Of a stretch of DNA of 64,000 bases, positions 1 through 11,944 are shown piece by piece. The DNA is from Pohlia nutans. Taxonomy: Eukaryota; Streptophyta; Bryopsida; Bryales; Mniaceae. Numbering within the stretch: the first letter of the stretch is position 1; every line of letters begins with the position of its first letter. A model generated the notes under the pieces. It searched no databases. It was not told the DNA's origin and worked only from the letters and a program-made list of their open reading frames with translations. Location: NCBI GenBank assembly GCA_022496805.1, contig CM040103.1, positions 21,242,820 to 21,306,819 of the forward strand, written 5' to 3'. The translations under genes were made by a program, and so were the position numbers.

Positions 1-1169
1 TCTTCTCCATCACTCTCTTCATCTCCTTCTTCTTCCAATCTTTCCAGCCTTGCTGATTCTTCTGCAGAGACATCATCTCCCAACACGGAGGTGACGTCAC
101 CTCAAAGGGGCCTACAACCGAGCGTCGATAGTGTGAATACAGTCACTGTGGATGGAAAGACTGTGGAACCAGGTTCAGGTACTCAGGAAAGGAAAGATAA
201 CGATCACAGAAGCCTAGTTGCAGGTACTGATAACTTAGAAAAGGGGAATATGCTGCGAGCTAATCACAAATCAGTTTCTATCCCTGAGAAGTTAAATGAG
301 TATGGAGACAAAATGAGAGCTGTAGAAAAGGCAGACAACGAAAACGATTTAGAGCTAGCGAACGAGTTAGGGAGCCGAGCACTGGATCAAGGGAGGCGAA
401 AGAGGCATATGGCACCATTGGGAATGCATCAAGAGCAGTCACATGTGGTCACGTTCCTTCTTTCTGTTATCAGGGCTCTCCGGCATTCGAAGCCTTCAAA
501 TACAAAACAGGTCATTATCACCTTATCACGGACTGATATTTTATGCTAGAACCTTCAGGGTCTTATTACTTCTTTGCTGAGATTTTATACAAGGTCCCTC
601 GTTTACTTATCATATCACAGTACTCAGAAGTGAGCTATCACTCAAAAGAGATTCAATGTTACTTCTTGCTGTGGCTACTTCTTTGTACGGTTACTTCTTG
701 GTACGATTCCTACCATTCTTATAGGTGCCCTGTCCGGCTGGCTGTTCTTTCTGATAATAGGCTTCACATGCAATGAACATGTTGTATGTGCAGTTGTTTG
801 AGCTTCTGTCAATACCAGATTTTCCAGTGGACAAAGGCAATTTTCTGGAGCAGCTCATTCTTCAGGTGTGTTCTGAATTTTGTACTTATTTATTCTCAGC
901 ACTAGTTGTTTTCTCCTAGTAGTTGTGGAATTGAATCCGTGTACATGACTATCTAAAGATGTTGGTTCTACAGATACGTTTTATTGCATTTAGGAAGTCT
1001 GCCTTTTGAGTTATTTAACGGTAAGAGAAATCAAAGCCTTACTTCCAAGCTCTACTAAGTAGATGTGTGTTTGCAGGCCCATCGGTACAACAAACTAGCT
1101 GTGGCGAAGAAGCTGGTAGAGTACCGAAATCACCTCGTGACAACTAATCCTGATAATTCTGGGTCCTGA
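1..1169 (+). CDS. 3' end of an unidentified protein-coding gene
   Basis: The reading frame is open from the first base of the window, so the 5' part lies outside. My model is 1-510, 794-865 and 1077-1169, all joined in phase 0. The donors are CAG|gtcatt and CAG|gtgtgt, the acceptors are tgtgcag and ttgcag, and the stop is TGA at 1167-1169. The visible N-terminal part is Ser-rich and low in complexity. The middle is charged (a GRRKRH basic patch). The C-terminus is helical and compact (FELLSIPDFPVDKG, then AHRYNKLAVAKKLVEYR). I do not recognise the family. The agreement of phase and splice sites at the last two introns makes the 3' structure credible, while an extra intron within 1-510 cannot be excluded. 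Confidence 0.55.
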
Positions 1170-1734
1170 TTTCCAATTAAATCCTTGCGTCATTAAACGC
1201 CATCCTTCGAGTTTCTCTCAGGCTCTCCATTTCAGAGAGATCCAGACATGCTTTTGCCGTGTGAATTGGCGGACGATGCTCTGGAGATTGCGATGGCTGC
1301 CAGAATTGAGGCATAGCTAATTGATATCGTTTTCATTGTTAAAACGACAGGCAACAGGGAATAATCTAGGCATGCCGTGCAGGTATTAGATGCTATTAAG
1401 ATTGAGCCAAGTCACTAAGGTACGACACAGCTTGGCCCGAATCATTTTATCAAAATGAGCTGCCAGCAAAGAAATTGCTTTGCAACTGGTGCTTATAATT
1501 GTAGTACCCTCAAAAGGGGTGGGGTGATGATGGTTGCAGAAAGGCAGGTGCCCTGGGTTTTATAGCTAGCCAGATAACATTTACCCTGGAACGCCGGCAG
1601 GGATAGTCAGTGTCCAATGCACGAAGAAGTGGCAGAAAATGCTTTGGGAACCCTTGTCATCCATTTTGTGAATGAAACATATAGTTGCTGTGTATATTGA
1701 TAGTTTTTGCATATGCAATGTGCACACAAGCGTC

Positions 1735-2283
1735 TTAACCCTTTGACGTCCCGATTCAACACTGTTTTCAAAGATTTGTTATAAAATGGTTGATGAAAAA
1801 ACGAAAATGGAGTTGATGTACAAAACAAAGTTGTAAATGTCAATGTGTAGATAACATCTGTACGGTTGGATTCATCATATTTATTATTAATATTTTAAAA
1901 GTAATTTTGCAAGGTTTTCTCTTGAAATTCAATTAAAAATCCAAAATTAACACAATTTTTAAAAAAAATATTGTAATGAAATTAGAAAGACATGCACTAC
2001 GAGATGGTATGGTTTCCATTATTTGATTCTACTTACTAAGGAAAATCATATTTAAGGTCTTTCTTTTTGAACTAAGATTGAAACTTGACATTAATCACTT
2101 TTGTAATTTTTCAACAATTCACATTATCTTATTTGGAAGATCCATACCGTACAAATGGTATTCAACTAGCTCAAGAATGAAAAAAAATAAAAATGGATGA
2201 AAAACATCCGGTACCTACAGAAATCGAGCTGCTGAAATTCATCCGGCGTCCAGATTCTGGACGCCGGCACGCTAAAGGGTTAA
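1735..2283. mobile_element. TTAA-flanked MITE, subfamily A
   Basis: The element starts TTAACCCTTTGACGTCC and ends with GCTAAAGGGTTAA, so TTAA plus a C-rich inverted terminus lies at both ends of 549 bp. There is no coding capacity. The interior matches the elements at 23491-24042 and, interrupted, 38489-39714 (shared blocks around GATTTGTTATAAAATG). A TTAA target with CCCT ends is the hallmark of piggyBac-type transposons; that superfamily assignment is inferred. Confidence 0.7.
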
Positions 2284-2837
2284 TTGCCACTTGAGTACCG
2301 GTAGTAGAAATGCACTGTGGTGTACTATATTTTAAGTTTTCAGGATTTTTCACCAATACTCAATTAAAACCATTAAAATGATGTGTTATAAATTTCAGCA
2401 TCATTAGCAATATGAAGTTTACCAAATCTGGGTTGTACTGCAATTTTATTTTTATATTTTAAATCTAAGTTTATTTTATTTTATTAAGGTCACAAGTTGA
2501 ACACCCATTACCATGGGATGATTATTTTTGCCAATTTGATGATCATTGTAAAAACACATCCATGCTGATGATCTTCATTCTGATTTACACCAATGGTAGA
2601 AATTTTGGATTAATTGAATACGTATATGTATTGTAAGTGATATGAATTTCCTTAGCATTCACCAAAATAGATTTAACCAAAGTGGAAACTCATCGTGCCA
2701 TAGTGCCAAAATAAATTGTAGAATGTGATGCTAATTCCATGGTAATGGGTTTGTCCTTTTAGAGGTTAACCCCTAAACATCCAATGTGATGCTAATTCCA
2801 TGCTATTTCCATGGTAATGGGTCTGTCCTTTTAGAGG

Positions 2838-3080
2838 TTAATCCCTAAACGTCCTAGCATCCAGAAACTGGATCACGAACATCCTAGCATCCAGAAACTG
2901 CATCACGAACATCCTAGCATCCAGAAACTGGATCACGAACAGATTTAGAGCCTTGTAACTTTCTCATACAACCTTGGATGATTTTCATCCAAGTCACCTT
3001 TGAAACCTTATTAAATTCTCTACCAATACAATAAATCTCTTGTGATGGGGAACTTATGATAATATTGGAGAGGCCTTCAA
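2838..3080. mobile_element. Truncated TTAA MITE, subfamily B
   Basis: It begins TTAATCCCTAAACGTCC and carries the subfamily B interior (CCAGAAACTGGATCACGAAC, then GATGATTTTCATCC, then GGAGAGGCCTTCAA). It stops abruptly where a fragment of a different MITE begins. Complete relatives are at 41893-42204, 43733-44054 and 62430-62758. Confidence 0.65.
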
Positions 3081-3082
3081 CT

Positions 3083-3231
3083 ATTCACCATGGTTGATTG
3101 CTCTTGCTTAATGCCACGTGTCCCCATAGTTATTGTTGTGATGTGGAATATCCCACATCATTTCATTGGGGGGAAATTCCACATCATTATTTTGGAGGGA
3201 AGCAGTAGTCACAGAGGCTACTGAATGTTAT
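3083..3231. mobile_element. Fragment of the ATAACATTCAGTAGCC-ended MITE
   Basis: It matches the distal ~150 bp of the elements at 36987-37376, 38670-39340 and 43007-43325, including the GATGTGGAATATCCCACATC palindrome and the terminal GGCTACTGAATGTTAT. The proximal half is missing. Confidence 0.65.
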
Positions 3232-4020
3232 GTTTTCCTACAATAACTTTTCTATAGGATTCTTTTTGAATTGAAGGTGTCCACTCCTACTTCTAGAAGC
3301 ATCATCTCGACAATTTGAATAATAAATTCTACTAGGGTTGTTTGGGTTGCACATTCTTAAAGGAGAATAAGGTATGCTCACCTATAACGAGCATTTTTAG
3401 CAAGTGAGCATATTTATTATTACACAAATTATTTTTATTGAATCTTATTGGCAAGAGAAAGAGGACTTCAATGGACTTTATTTAACACTAGTTGCAATGC
3501 ACCAACATTGCATTGGGAATGTGGGAATCAATTGGGAACACAAAAGGATCATAGGAACTTTAAGAACATAAAGAGAACTTGGGAACATGACAGGAATGTG
3601 ATGCGAAGCTTTGGAGAACATCATAAGAACTGTGGAGAACGATTTGAGAACATGATGAAAAATTGGATGAAATAGGGGGATGTGATTTTGTGTCATGGTA
3701 TCGTGAAGGATACCGAGCAAGGTAGTGACATGGTATAGTGACACTTTGTACTTAATTTAATATAATAGATGTGGTAGTTTGACACCATATGAAAAAGTTA
3801 TGAATTTTCAAAATGCTAAACAAGTGTATGCTATAAATCAATCCTAGACTTTGCTAATAAGCATTTTCATTCTAGGTGAGAATCTAGATTGGACTATTTT
3901 TCAATCATTCAAGGCATCATGATCACAATAAAAAAATCATTATAAAGGTAAACTTTCATGTAAAAGATGAAATGCTTGGTTCCAATCAATGTAGGAAGTT
4001 TCAAATAATTTTGCCAGCAT

Positions 4021-7000
4021 CTACCTACGGCCACCGCGGCCTCGTCCTCGACCACGCCCTCGGCCTCTACTGCTCTCCACACTGCTGGGCTCAGGGACAA
4101 AGCTGAACATGCTTTGTCGAAGCTGTTCAGCAGCACTCATCTGTTTAGGCTGCACATCCTGCCATCCCACACAAACTCTCATACAAAAACCCCAGAAGTC
4201 TCTATGTTTTTTTTTTTTTTTTTTAAATAATTTATATAGCAGTTTTGAGTAGGTCGTATGTGAACTTCCTCATGTTCAAATTTATATATTTTTTGACCAA
4301 CACATGCAATGTTCTTCACTGATTCTAACAATATAGAATTTGGTCCTATCGGGATCATATATTCCGCAATACAATCAATTGCATTTGTCATTTTTAAAAT
4401 CATGAATCCTTGGTCTTTTGGGGGAAGAATAGAATTGTACAATCATAATCCTTGTAGGTGGTCCTTATGACCACTGCTTCTCAATCTTCACGACCTCTGG
4501 AGGAGAAGAATGAAACTTCTCAATCTTCAAAGAATGGGTCCTCCACAATTCAAGGAGAAAGTGCCAAGTACACATTCTCCGAAGATTAAGAATGGGAAGA
4601 AAGAGGTGTGACACCCTAAATAAATTGGAAGCAGAAATCAGTTTGCTAAATTGGAAGTAGAAATCACGTACATGAGCGGCGGAGTCTTCCAAATTGAACT
4701 GTTCTTGGAGCCTCCTTGCAAGCTCTTGGTCAGAAACGGAGTGAGGCGCTGCTGCTGATGTTGTTGTGGTTGTTTTCTTGGCTTCCCATTCATCCAACGT
4801 CATCACTCCTTCATCATGCTCATCAAAATCATCGCCTCTACCCCTGCCTCGCCGGAACCCCCTTCCACCACGCCCATGGCCACCTCGGCTGTCGCCTGCA
4901 TCCGTCCTTCTGTCCAACAGCTTCTGTGCAGCTTGTCGGTTTTGAACTGGTGCCACGTCTGGTGCCTTCTCTCGTACCCTCCCCTCTGCACAAAATTAGA
5001 TAAAAAAAAAGGACAATAAATCATCCCTTTGCAAGGTAGATGACCTCATCCCAACAACTTATAAATTCCTGCACTTAGGGCCGCTTCACACTATGGCCAA
5101 AGGTTGAGAGGTCATCGATTTCCACCAATCGAATTGCAAGAATCCAAGAATTCGGCCTCTCAACCGTTCACACTAGAGGCCAAAGTTCAAAGGCCGTCGT
5201 CCTCCAAAACGCCTACATGACAACACTTTTTTGACCAAGGCGACGGACTCTCGAAGGAAGTTTGGGTCGGACAGGAATGAAAACCCAAACTATGGTCGAG
5301 AGGCCGTCAATTTGTTTGCATAAAAAATCAAAGCTATATTTTATTGCCTATTTTTAACCCATTTCTTTGAACTCTCAACAAAGTTTGGCCACTCAATCCC
5401 ATGGCCTCTCGACTTGGATGGCCATAGTGTGTAGCCGCCCTTAGTTGGACTTCATTCGCAAGTGGTGTAAGCATGACTTGGTTAGATTATCTTTGAATGG
5501 AAATTGGATTGTCTCATGTCCTTTCAATAGTGATCTACAACCTTCTACAATAAGAAATGCATAAAAAGGGGATGCCGCACATAAGGTTGGGTTGAAACTT
5601 TTAGGTGCTTTTGGGTTGAAAATAGTTTCAACCCAGCGCCACATTGGGAGACTGATTTCGACCCTTAAGATAAAATCTCAACCATCCCTCAGTTGAAAAT
5701 TTACACTATTGCACTCAATAGTGCCTCCCCTAACTCAATTTCAACCCAACCCAAACCTCTATGTGGCCCTTGGTTGGGTTGAGCTTGGTTGAAAAACTCA
5801 ACCTCAACCCAACTCTCTGTGCGGCTCCGCACTCAAGAGAGTTTTGCTCTTATACCCAAACTCAATTCTCCAGAGCTTTTATACTATTCTCCAAAGGAAA
5901 GCACACATTAGTTAACATGCTTAAAATGACGCAAATGGTATACTCTACCTTACTGGTAGCTTTGGATCAGAGTTTCTCTTTCACAAAGTAAAACACCTGT
6001 CCAACCTACTTCTAGATTTTTTAAATCTCCACGTTGAGTACGTACTCGTCAGTTGGAAAAGCATTTTAGTAGACTGGACTTTGTGACATTTCTTCACTGC
6101 TTTGGGTCCCTCAAATCGTACCTGCTTTGGGCTCTGATGTAGATGATTGTGAACTGGGTCCAGCAGGGGCTATTGGAGGCCGAGTTTGGTCAACAGGGGC
6201 CTCTGCAAGAGTGGCATCTGAAACTGCACTTGCAACAACAGGAGGTGCATTCACTTGTGGAGTTTCTTGTCTACTCCCTCTTGGTCGGTATGGCTCTGCT
6301 CCAGGGCGCATTCGATCCCCCCTCACCTTTGTGCTGTCTGTGTTCGCACTTGTACCTCCTTGCTCCCTAACGTCTTGTGGAGGTTTGATATTTGACGGAA
6401 CACCTGGCCACAAAATTCACGAGTAAGCAAGGAACACTTTCAACGAGGTTTTCAAACTGATAGAAACGAGAGCATCACCTTGGAAAGGTCGCCAACCAGT
6501 GATCTCAAAACTGGCTAAAATTAGCTGGATTTCTACCCAAAAAATGAGGCTGCTAAACATACAAAGAAAGAAAATGAAAAAAAATTTGAAATGTAGCGAG
6601 AATGCTCATCATGATATAAAAACGTAGCAACTTCATGAGGTGATATCTGCGGATATCATCATGGTATCACCTTAATATATCAAGGGTATTGCCGGATATT
6701 ATAGAGGTATCGTGAGTATTGTATGCACTGGGTAGCAAAAGTAGATACCATTTATGTGGGAGATCGCATAATGTTCTAAATGTCATAAAGTGGTTCTAAG
6801 ATCACTGTCGCCAACTTCTGAGTAACTACTCCATTGGACAAAACTTGCGATGTGGCGCACTCACATTCTTCAACAACTCTAGGAGTTATGACCCACCTCA
6901 AGGAAGTGAGTAACGATGAAAACTCATCTTCAGAGGAGAGACCCATCAACCTCTGATTAGAAAATTGAGAGCAGATGGGGTTTCAAAGTACCCGCCACTT

Positions 7001-8913
7001 TTAGCCCATTCCAACATTGGAAGTGCTCGACGTTGAGTATTTTGCCTATTCTGAAACCCAATGTTTGATCATAAAAACAACAAAATGGGAAACCAATGAG
7101 GTTGAGCTAACCAGTGGTGTCGCTTGGTTTGGGAGCCTGAGCTGCTTTGGTGGAGGAATTCAAGCCACGAAATGGAGGTGGTCCAGTGCCACCATCGGTT
7201 GTTGAACGTGACAAAGCGCCAGCGTACTTCCTTTGCATAACCCAGGCTTCATGCAGTGCTGCAACATGGCCCCCTTCAATGCGTATTGCATTTGGCTCCA
7301 AGAGAACTATCCCGCTGTGCACTGATACTGAGCCCAGCAACGTCACCTACATCCACATTTAAAACACCCCCGAAAATTCAAGTGCAAGCAGCAAAAAGCC
7401 TAAACCTAAAGGATCAAGAAGCCCATGTCTGTTTTAGCAGATTTGAGTAGGCCACATGGAGACTATCTTTTTTCCAACTTTATTTGTTTTCTGACCAACA
7501 CATGCATGGTATTCACCGATTCTAATGATATCAAATTTTGACCCCATCTGAACTATGCATGAATAATCACTAAAACCCCCAAAAGGACAAAGAAGCCTCG
7601 TGGTTTTGAGTAAAAGGACAAAGAAGTAGGCACTACGTAGATTTCCTTTTGTTAAAATTTATTTATTTTCTGACCAACACATACAATGTTCTTCACTAAT
7701 TCCAGAGATATCAAATTTTCACAATATGGTCATTTGAATTTTTCATTTCAAAACCATGAATTCTTGGTGTCTACCTTGGTGCCAGGAGGGATGTCAACAG
7801 ACAGGGAAGGAACAGATCGGTACTCAATGGCGGTCAGAAACCCGTGGCCATCAGTAAGGCGAAGATGAAGCAGTCTCCCCGAAGTTGAGCCTGATCCCTG
7901 GTTACTCTGACTTGCATCTTTGATTGCTGCAACCTGAAGTTTCCCACTAGTTAATTTTTTTGTTGCAAATTTTAACCAAATTGCTGCATAAAATCTGGGC
8001 TGGCTAATTGATACAAAGGATTTTTGAAAAAAAAAAGGGAAAATTTCCTAAATGGACTCAAGATGTGTAGCCTCTTTAAACCTAGGTATCACTCAGGTAT
8101 TGCCTAATGTGTATTACCCTGATATTAGAGTTATCCTTAAAGTCACCTTGAGTATGATGAATCTACAAAGAATTTGCTTTACTATACTCTTATTTGTTCA
8201 CTCTAAATAGTTAAAAGGTGTGGAAGATTTTGGAGGTTTATCATTATTAGGTGTGTAAGAGCTTGGTGGTCTTCAAAAGTTTTTTAGCACCAAGAAAGGA
8301 GCTAAACAACTTTTGAAGACCACCGAGCTCTTACACACCTCTTACACACCTAATAATGGTAGACCACCAAGATCTTCCACACCTAACTATTTGGAGTGAA
8401 GAACTAAGAGTATAATAAAGAAAAATTCATGATATCTTCTTCAAAATTTGATGGACTTTAAGGATAACTCCATTACCTATATATTAATATGAAAAGAGCA
8501 TCCAAGGAGCCTGGATTGCTCTTCAAGCCATGGAAAAGTAGCAAAAGCGCTAAACTGTCTCCTGAAGAAAAAATACAATCACTGCTACACACATTCAAAT
8601 CTAAACCCTAAACCCTAAACTAAACCTCGAAATCGATGAATGCAGCCATTTCATTTACCTGCAAGACGCAGGGAGTTTGGAGAGTGCGCAGGTTGAGAAG
8701 CGACTGCGCATCCGGCAAGTAACGAGCGCCCGTGGTACTCAAGTCGGTATCCAAAAGCTCCACTCTCACCCTCCTTTCCATCTCTCGTTCACTCATGCGA
8801 TGAGCCGCATCTTCTTCTTCTTCTTCGATCACGTCGCCAATCACGTTTCCAACCACGGACGGCTTCAAATGCCATCCCGCCTTCTCCAAACTCTCCACAA
8901 TCCGTTTCTCCAT
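4021..8913 (-). CDS. TDRD3-like protein (RMI1/TDRD3 OB-fold, RGG tail)
   Basis: Six exons: 8913-8659, 7933-7775, 7346-7112, 6403-6122, 4985-4672 and 4158-4021, with GT-AG at each intron, giving 460 aa. Residues 1-85 form the helical N-terminal segment (EKAGWHLKPS, LLDTDLSTTGARYLPD, PCVLQ). Residues ~80-215 form the OB-fold (LRLTDGHGFLTAIEY, IPPGTK, VHSGIVLLEPNAIRIEGG), ending in the GPPPF motif seen in TDRD3. A Pro/Ser/Arg linker follows, then an RGG stretch with MTLDEWEAKK, a UIM-like helix (DQELARRLQEQFNLED) and a C-terminal RGRGRG tail. In animals TDRD3 scaffolds topoisomerase IIIb and mRNPs, and RMI1 partners Top3a. No Tudor domain is visible, as in plant homologues annotated with this name. 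The start is the first ATG of exon 1. Introns 4 and 1 carry MITEs. Homology is certain at the OB-fold; the exact cellular role is inferred. Confidence 0.85.
4184..4426. repeat. TTAA MITE subfamily E relic (TDRD3-like intron 5)
   Basis: It contains the family block AATCATGAATCCTTGGTC and ends in TTTTGGGGG, the reverse of the CCCCTAAAGGACCAAGG start seen at 48449. The TTAA ends are eroded. Similar eroded copies lie around 7480-7770 (intron 2) and 8960-9045 (upstream region). Confidence 0.45.
5076..5443. mobile_element. MITE with ~40-bp TIRs (hAT-like?)
   Basis: The left end, TAGGGCCGCTTCACACTATG, is mirrored on the right by CATAGTGTGTAGCCGCCCTTA. Inside both ends comes a second matching block (GGTTGAGAGG / CCTCTCGACT). 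It sits in intron 4 of the TDRD3-like gene and has no ORF. The TAGGG start suggests a hAT origin, but I cannot confirm an 8-bp target duplication. Confidence 0.55.
8127..8471. mobile_element. Fold-back MITE in TDRD3-like intron 1
   Basis: The terminal inverted repeats read AGAGTTATCCTTAAAGTC and its complement GACTTTAAGGATAACTCC. The interior is a near-perfect hairpin (AGGTGTGTAAGAGCTTGGTG against CACCGAGCTCTTACACACCT) with a loop near 8280-8305. Its RNA would fold into a long stem. The AGAGTTAWCC start resembles the family at 14193-14525. Confidence 0.65.
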
Positions 8914-10038
8914 CCTCGCAACCCCAAAACCCTAACTGCGCACACCAACATTCTTCACTGATATAAAATTTGGTCCCATCTGAATTATATATTCCACAAT
9001 ACGATTAATTGCGTTTGTCATTTTAAAACCATGAATCCTTGGTCAATAAACTCATGAATTTATTGTCCATTCATCACCGAAATCTTGCACTCATTCTACA
9101 AGAATCGATTACATCCCTAAATGTGCACACAATGCTTATCAACTCTCTACTTGCCCCTTCATCAATCGGAGCGAAACCCTAAATGCTCACACAATGCTTG
9201 TTAGCTCTCTACTTGCCCCTTCATCAGTCGAAAATCCGACCGAAATCTCCACCTAGGAACAGAGACTTCAGAAACAGAAACGCAGTCTACGGCAATCAAA
9301 GATGCAATCAAAAAAAGGAATAGATTTCTAGTTCCGTTTGAATTTGCATTCTTCTTAACGTCAATTTCAATCTTTGTATGTGTACTTACAGCTTAGGAAC
9401 AGAGACTTCAGAAACAGAAACGCAGTCCAGGTTGCACTCGATCAATTACATCCCTAAACCCTAAAACCCTAAAAGATCCGCCACAGTGATAAATGATCTC
9501 ATCAACTTCATTCCCGTGGAGCCACTCACAAAATGCTTGCTAACCCTCGACTTGCGCCTTCGGAACGAAATCTCCACACGAATCAGTTGCTCACCAAAAC
9601 CCTAAACACCCGCCACAGGATAAAAGCTACAAAACAGAGGCTCACGGTGTCACTCTGGCCATTGACGGCCATCTCCAGCGGTCCCCGGTATATGGGCCTT
9701 CAGAGTGCGTGCAACCTAACCCTTCCGAATGCAGAGTTCTTGAATTTGTGCAATCAGTTGCGAGGGTTTAGAGTTCAGGGTTTCAGGGTTTAGGGTTTGA
9801 GCAAGAATTGAAGTTGATATCAGGGAAAGCAATGCTGCAGTACTGTGAATATTGACGGCCCTCTCCAGTGGTCCCCGGTGTATGGGCCTTCAGAGTGCGA
9901 GCAACCTAAACCTTTTGGAAGTGCGAATGCCAGGTGCTGCATTTGCTGTGAGCGGGATGCAATCAGTCGGGAGCGTTTAGAGTTCACGGTTTCAAGGATT
10001 AGGGTTTGAGGAAGAATTGATTGATATCAGGGAGAGCA
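8914..10038. promoter_or_regulatory. Shared upstream region of TDRD3-like (-) and HIT4-like (+), with telo-boxes
   Basis: About 1.1 kb separates two divergent start codons. Telo-box motifs (AAACCCTAA) occur at about 9456-9474 and, reversed, at about 9781-9798 and 10003-10009. In plants they mark promoters of translation and cell-cycle genes. The region also has internal direct duplications: CACACAATGCTT...CTTGCCCCTTCATC at 9125 and 9187, AGAGACTTCAGAAACAGAAA near 9260 and 9401, and GGTCCCCGGTATATGGGCC near 9680 and 9870. Transcription start sites cannot be placed. Confidence 0.45.
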
Positions 10039-10971
10039 ATGCCGCAGCGAAGGGCGGCTCCTCCGCCGGCGGACACGGAGGAACAAGAAGAATTATACCG
10101 GCCGTATGGGACATTGTGGAAGGAGGCGTTTCCCGTGGGCACAGAGTGGGACCAGTACGACAAAGTCTACGAGATCGACTGGGACTTCAGCAATCTCGAG
10201 AAAGAATTTTCCCCGGGAGGCAAGCTGCACAATCAGCGCGTCTACCTGTTCGGCTGCACGGAGCCGCAGCTGGTGCACTTCGCGGAGACGGCTCGCGTGA
10301 TTCACATCCCGGCTGTGGTCGCAGTGACCTCGCCGTTCCCGCCCTCAGACAAGATCGGGATCAAGTCCGTGCAACGCGAGGAGGAGCTCATCGTTCCCAT
10401 GAAGGAGATGAAAATGGACTGGATCCCGTTCCTCCCTTCCTCCAACCTCCGCGCTGTGGAACGGTCCTCCCCGCACATCTTCACCCTCAAGTGCACGCAA
10501 CGGCGCGCGGCGCTCAAGCAATTGCACCAGGAGCGCATCAAGAAGTACGAGTATTGCCTGCCTTACATCTACTCCCCTCTCAAAGAAGACGACGCGGTGG
10601 AAGACTCCATCGTTTCGATCATGTACCCGTTCGAAAACGAAGCTCAGCCTCCCGTGGTGTGCGAGTTCGACTGGGAATTCGATGAGTTTGATGAGTTTGT
10701 GAGCAACTTGGAAGGTTTGCCGGAGTCGGAACGGGAGAAATTCATGGCGTTTCTTAAAGAGCGTGTGGGGACTGAGAGGAAGAAAGTGCGAGAGGCCAAG
10801 CAAGCCAGGAAGAAGGCCTTGGAGGAAATGAGCCAGGACTTGCTACTAGGGTTTCAGAATATGAAATTCTTTAAATTTTATCCCGTTCAGAGTGAGAAAT
10901 ATCCTGATATTTCCGAGATGAAGAGCTCGTTTATCAATCGGTATTACGGCCGGGCCACGGAGGTCTTGTAA
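10039..10971 (+). CDS. HIT4-like plant nuclear protein
   Basis: A single exon of 310 aa. I chose the ATG at 10039 because the frame upstream has only a TTG and no ATG. The sequence has the plant-specific HIT4-type core: an N-terminal LWKEAFPVGTEWDQYDKVYE block, a central IHIPAVVAVTSPFPPSDKIG stretch, the EDDAVEDSIVSIMYPFENE and PPVVCEFDWEFDEFDEF blocks, and a basic coiled region (RVGTERKKVREAKQARKK). Arabidopsis HIT4 is a chromocentre protein needed for heat tolerance and heat-induced loss of silencing, and it is longer than this protein. The family call is from memory of its conserved blocks; the function here is inferred. The gene is GC-richer than its surroundings, as expected for a single coding exon. 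Confidence 0.65.
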   Translation: MPQRRAAPPPADTEEQEELYRPYGTLWKEAFPVGTEWDQYDKVYEIDWDFSNLEKEFSPGGKLHNQRVYLFGCTEPQLVHFAETARVIHIPAVVAVTSPFPPSDKIGIKSVQREEELIVPMKEMKMDWIPFLPSSNLRAVERSSPHIFTLKCTQRRAALKQLHQERIKKYEYCLPYIYSPLKEDDAVEDSIVSIMYPFENEAQPPVVCEFDWEFDEFDEFVSNLEGLPESEREKFMAFLKERVGTERKKVREAKQARKKALEEMSQDLLLGFQNMKFFKFYPVQSEKYPDISEMKSSFINRYYGRATEVL

Positions 10972-11944
10972 ATTGGAACAACACCGACCTCCTGTTGCAA
11001 GCATTCTTTCTGAAATCTTAGCAACCAATTCATGAACATCGTCATGCTTCCCTGATTGCAGCCTCACTGTATTATTGTAAAGTTTTATGAACAGTAGAGA
11101 GACTATACTTGCGGCCAATTTTCAAACGTTGATCTTCCAACTTGAAAATAATACAAAAACAAAGTGACTGTAGTTCTTCATGATTGTGCGGTTCCATTGT
11201 AGAGCAACTGTCTTTTTGTGTTATCACCGTTCTCATCTTCACTCACATGTAAAGGGAGTCTCTGGTTAATGTGTGCATATCAGCATTGTTCAATCCTAAG
11301 TTATCTACTTTCCCCTGGAGGTTTTCAAATCACAAAACTTTGCGCACATGAAATTGTGGGAAGAAAAATGGTCTAGACTTTATGCGCACTTTTCAAATGA
11401 AAAAATCACCAAGGTCTGCATGCGCAAAGTATCCCAAAGTAAATTGTTATGCAACTCAAATTGTTCAGCTCCACTATTTGCAGGTTTATTACCAAGGTGA
11501 TTCTTCTTCCCCGTAGTAAATGATACTGGGAGCGGCATTATACTGCTAAACTATTTTCTGACGACTGGCTAAAACTGTTGAAATGCCATACTGATATAGA
11601 GAACAGGCTATATCTATATTTCACTTTCAGAGGTAACAGATACTTAACATCCTTGCAACCACAAACAAGAGGGAGTACAAAAGAGGTCAAGTTTCTCAGC
11701 CACTGTCACATCTCAAGTCGATTCTAGTCCACAAAAATTCTCGTGAAAGATTTGCATTCATAACAGTGCTGGAATCCTTACACAACAGTATGCCTAGAAA
11801 GCAAGAGGCCTACTAGTACTGTAAGCAGGGCCCTAGTTTTGCCCCTGGTATCAATCTTTTTGTACAATACAGAGAAGGTTGCTTCTCCTCTCAACAGATT
11901 ACGTCTATATACTTTACACTCAAAGATCCAATCTCGCAAAGCTT
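10972..11944. other. Convergent 3' flank between HIT4-like and ClpS genes
   Basis: AT-rich sequence between two convergent stop codons, presumably both 3' UTRs. I see no ORF with coding character and no dispersed repeat family. Confidence 0.5.

Larger units (their letters stand above)
1170..4020. other. intergenic, repeat-rich, no gene seen
   Basis: This stretch lies between the 3' end of the left-edge gene and the 3' end of the TDRD3-like gene. It holds a full TTAA element (1735-2283), a truncated one (2838-3080) joined to a fragment of another MITE (3083-3231), and AT-rich sequence. A 26-bp unit containing ATCCTAGCATCCAGAAACTG is repeated in tandem around 2850-2940. The short ORFs here show no codon structure or recognisable domains. 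Confidence 0.6.

Noticed and set aside
9452..9475. CCCTAAA repeats as an interstitial telomere
   Set aside because: Only two to three units are present. They read as telo-boxes, and the CCCTAAACG ends of the TTAA elements are single units followed by non-telomeric bases.
10021..10038. TTG upstream of the HIT4-like ATG as start codon
   Set aside because: Non-ATG starts are rare in plant nuclear genes, and the ATG at 10039 directly precedes conserved sequence.
10017..10685. 222-aa ORF overlapping the HIT4-like gene in another frame
   Set aside because: Arg-rich low-complexity shadow of a GC-rich exon. It has no domain, and the HIT4-like frame is conserved.
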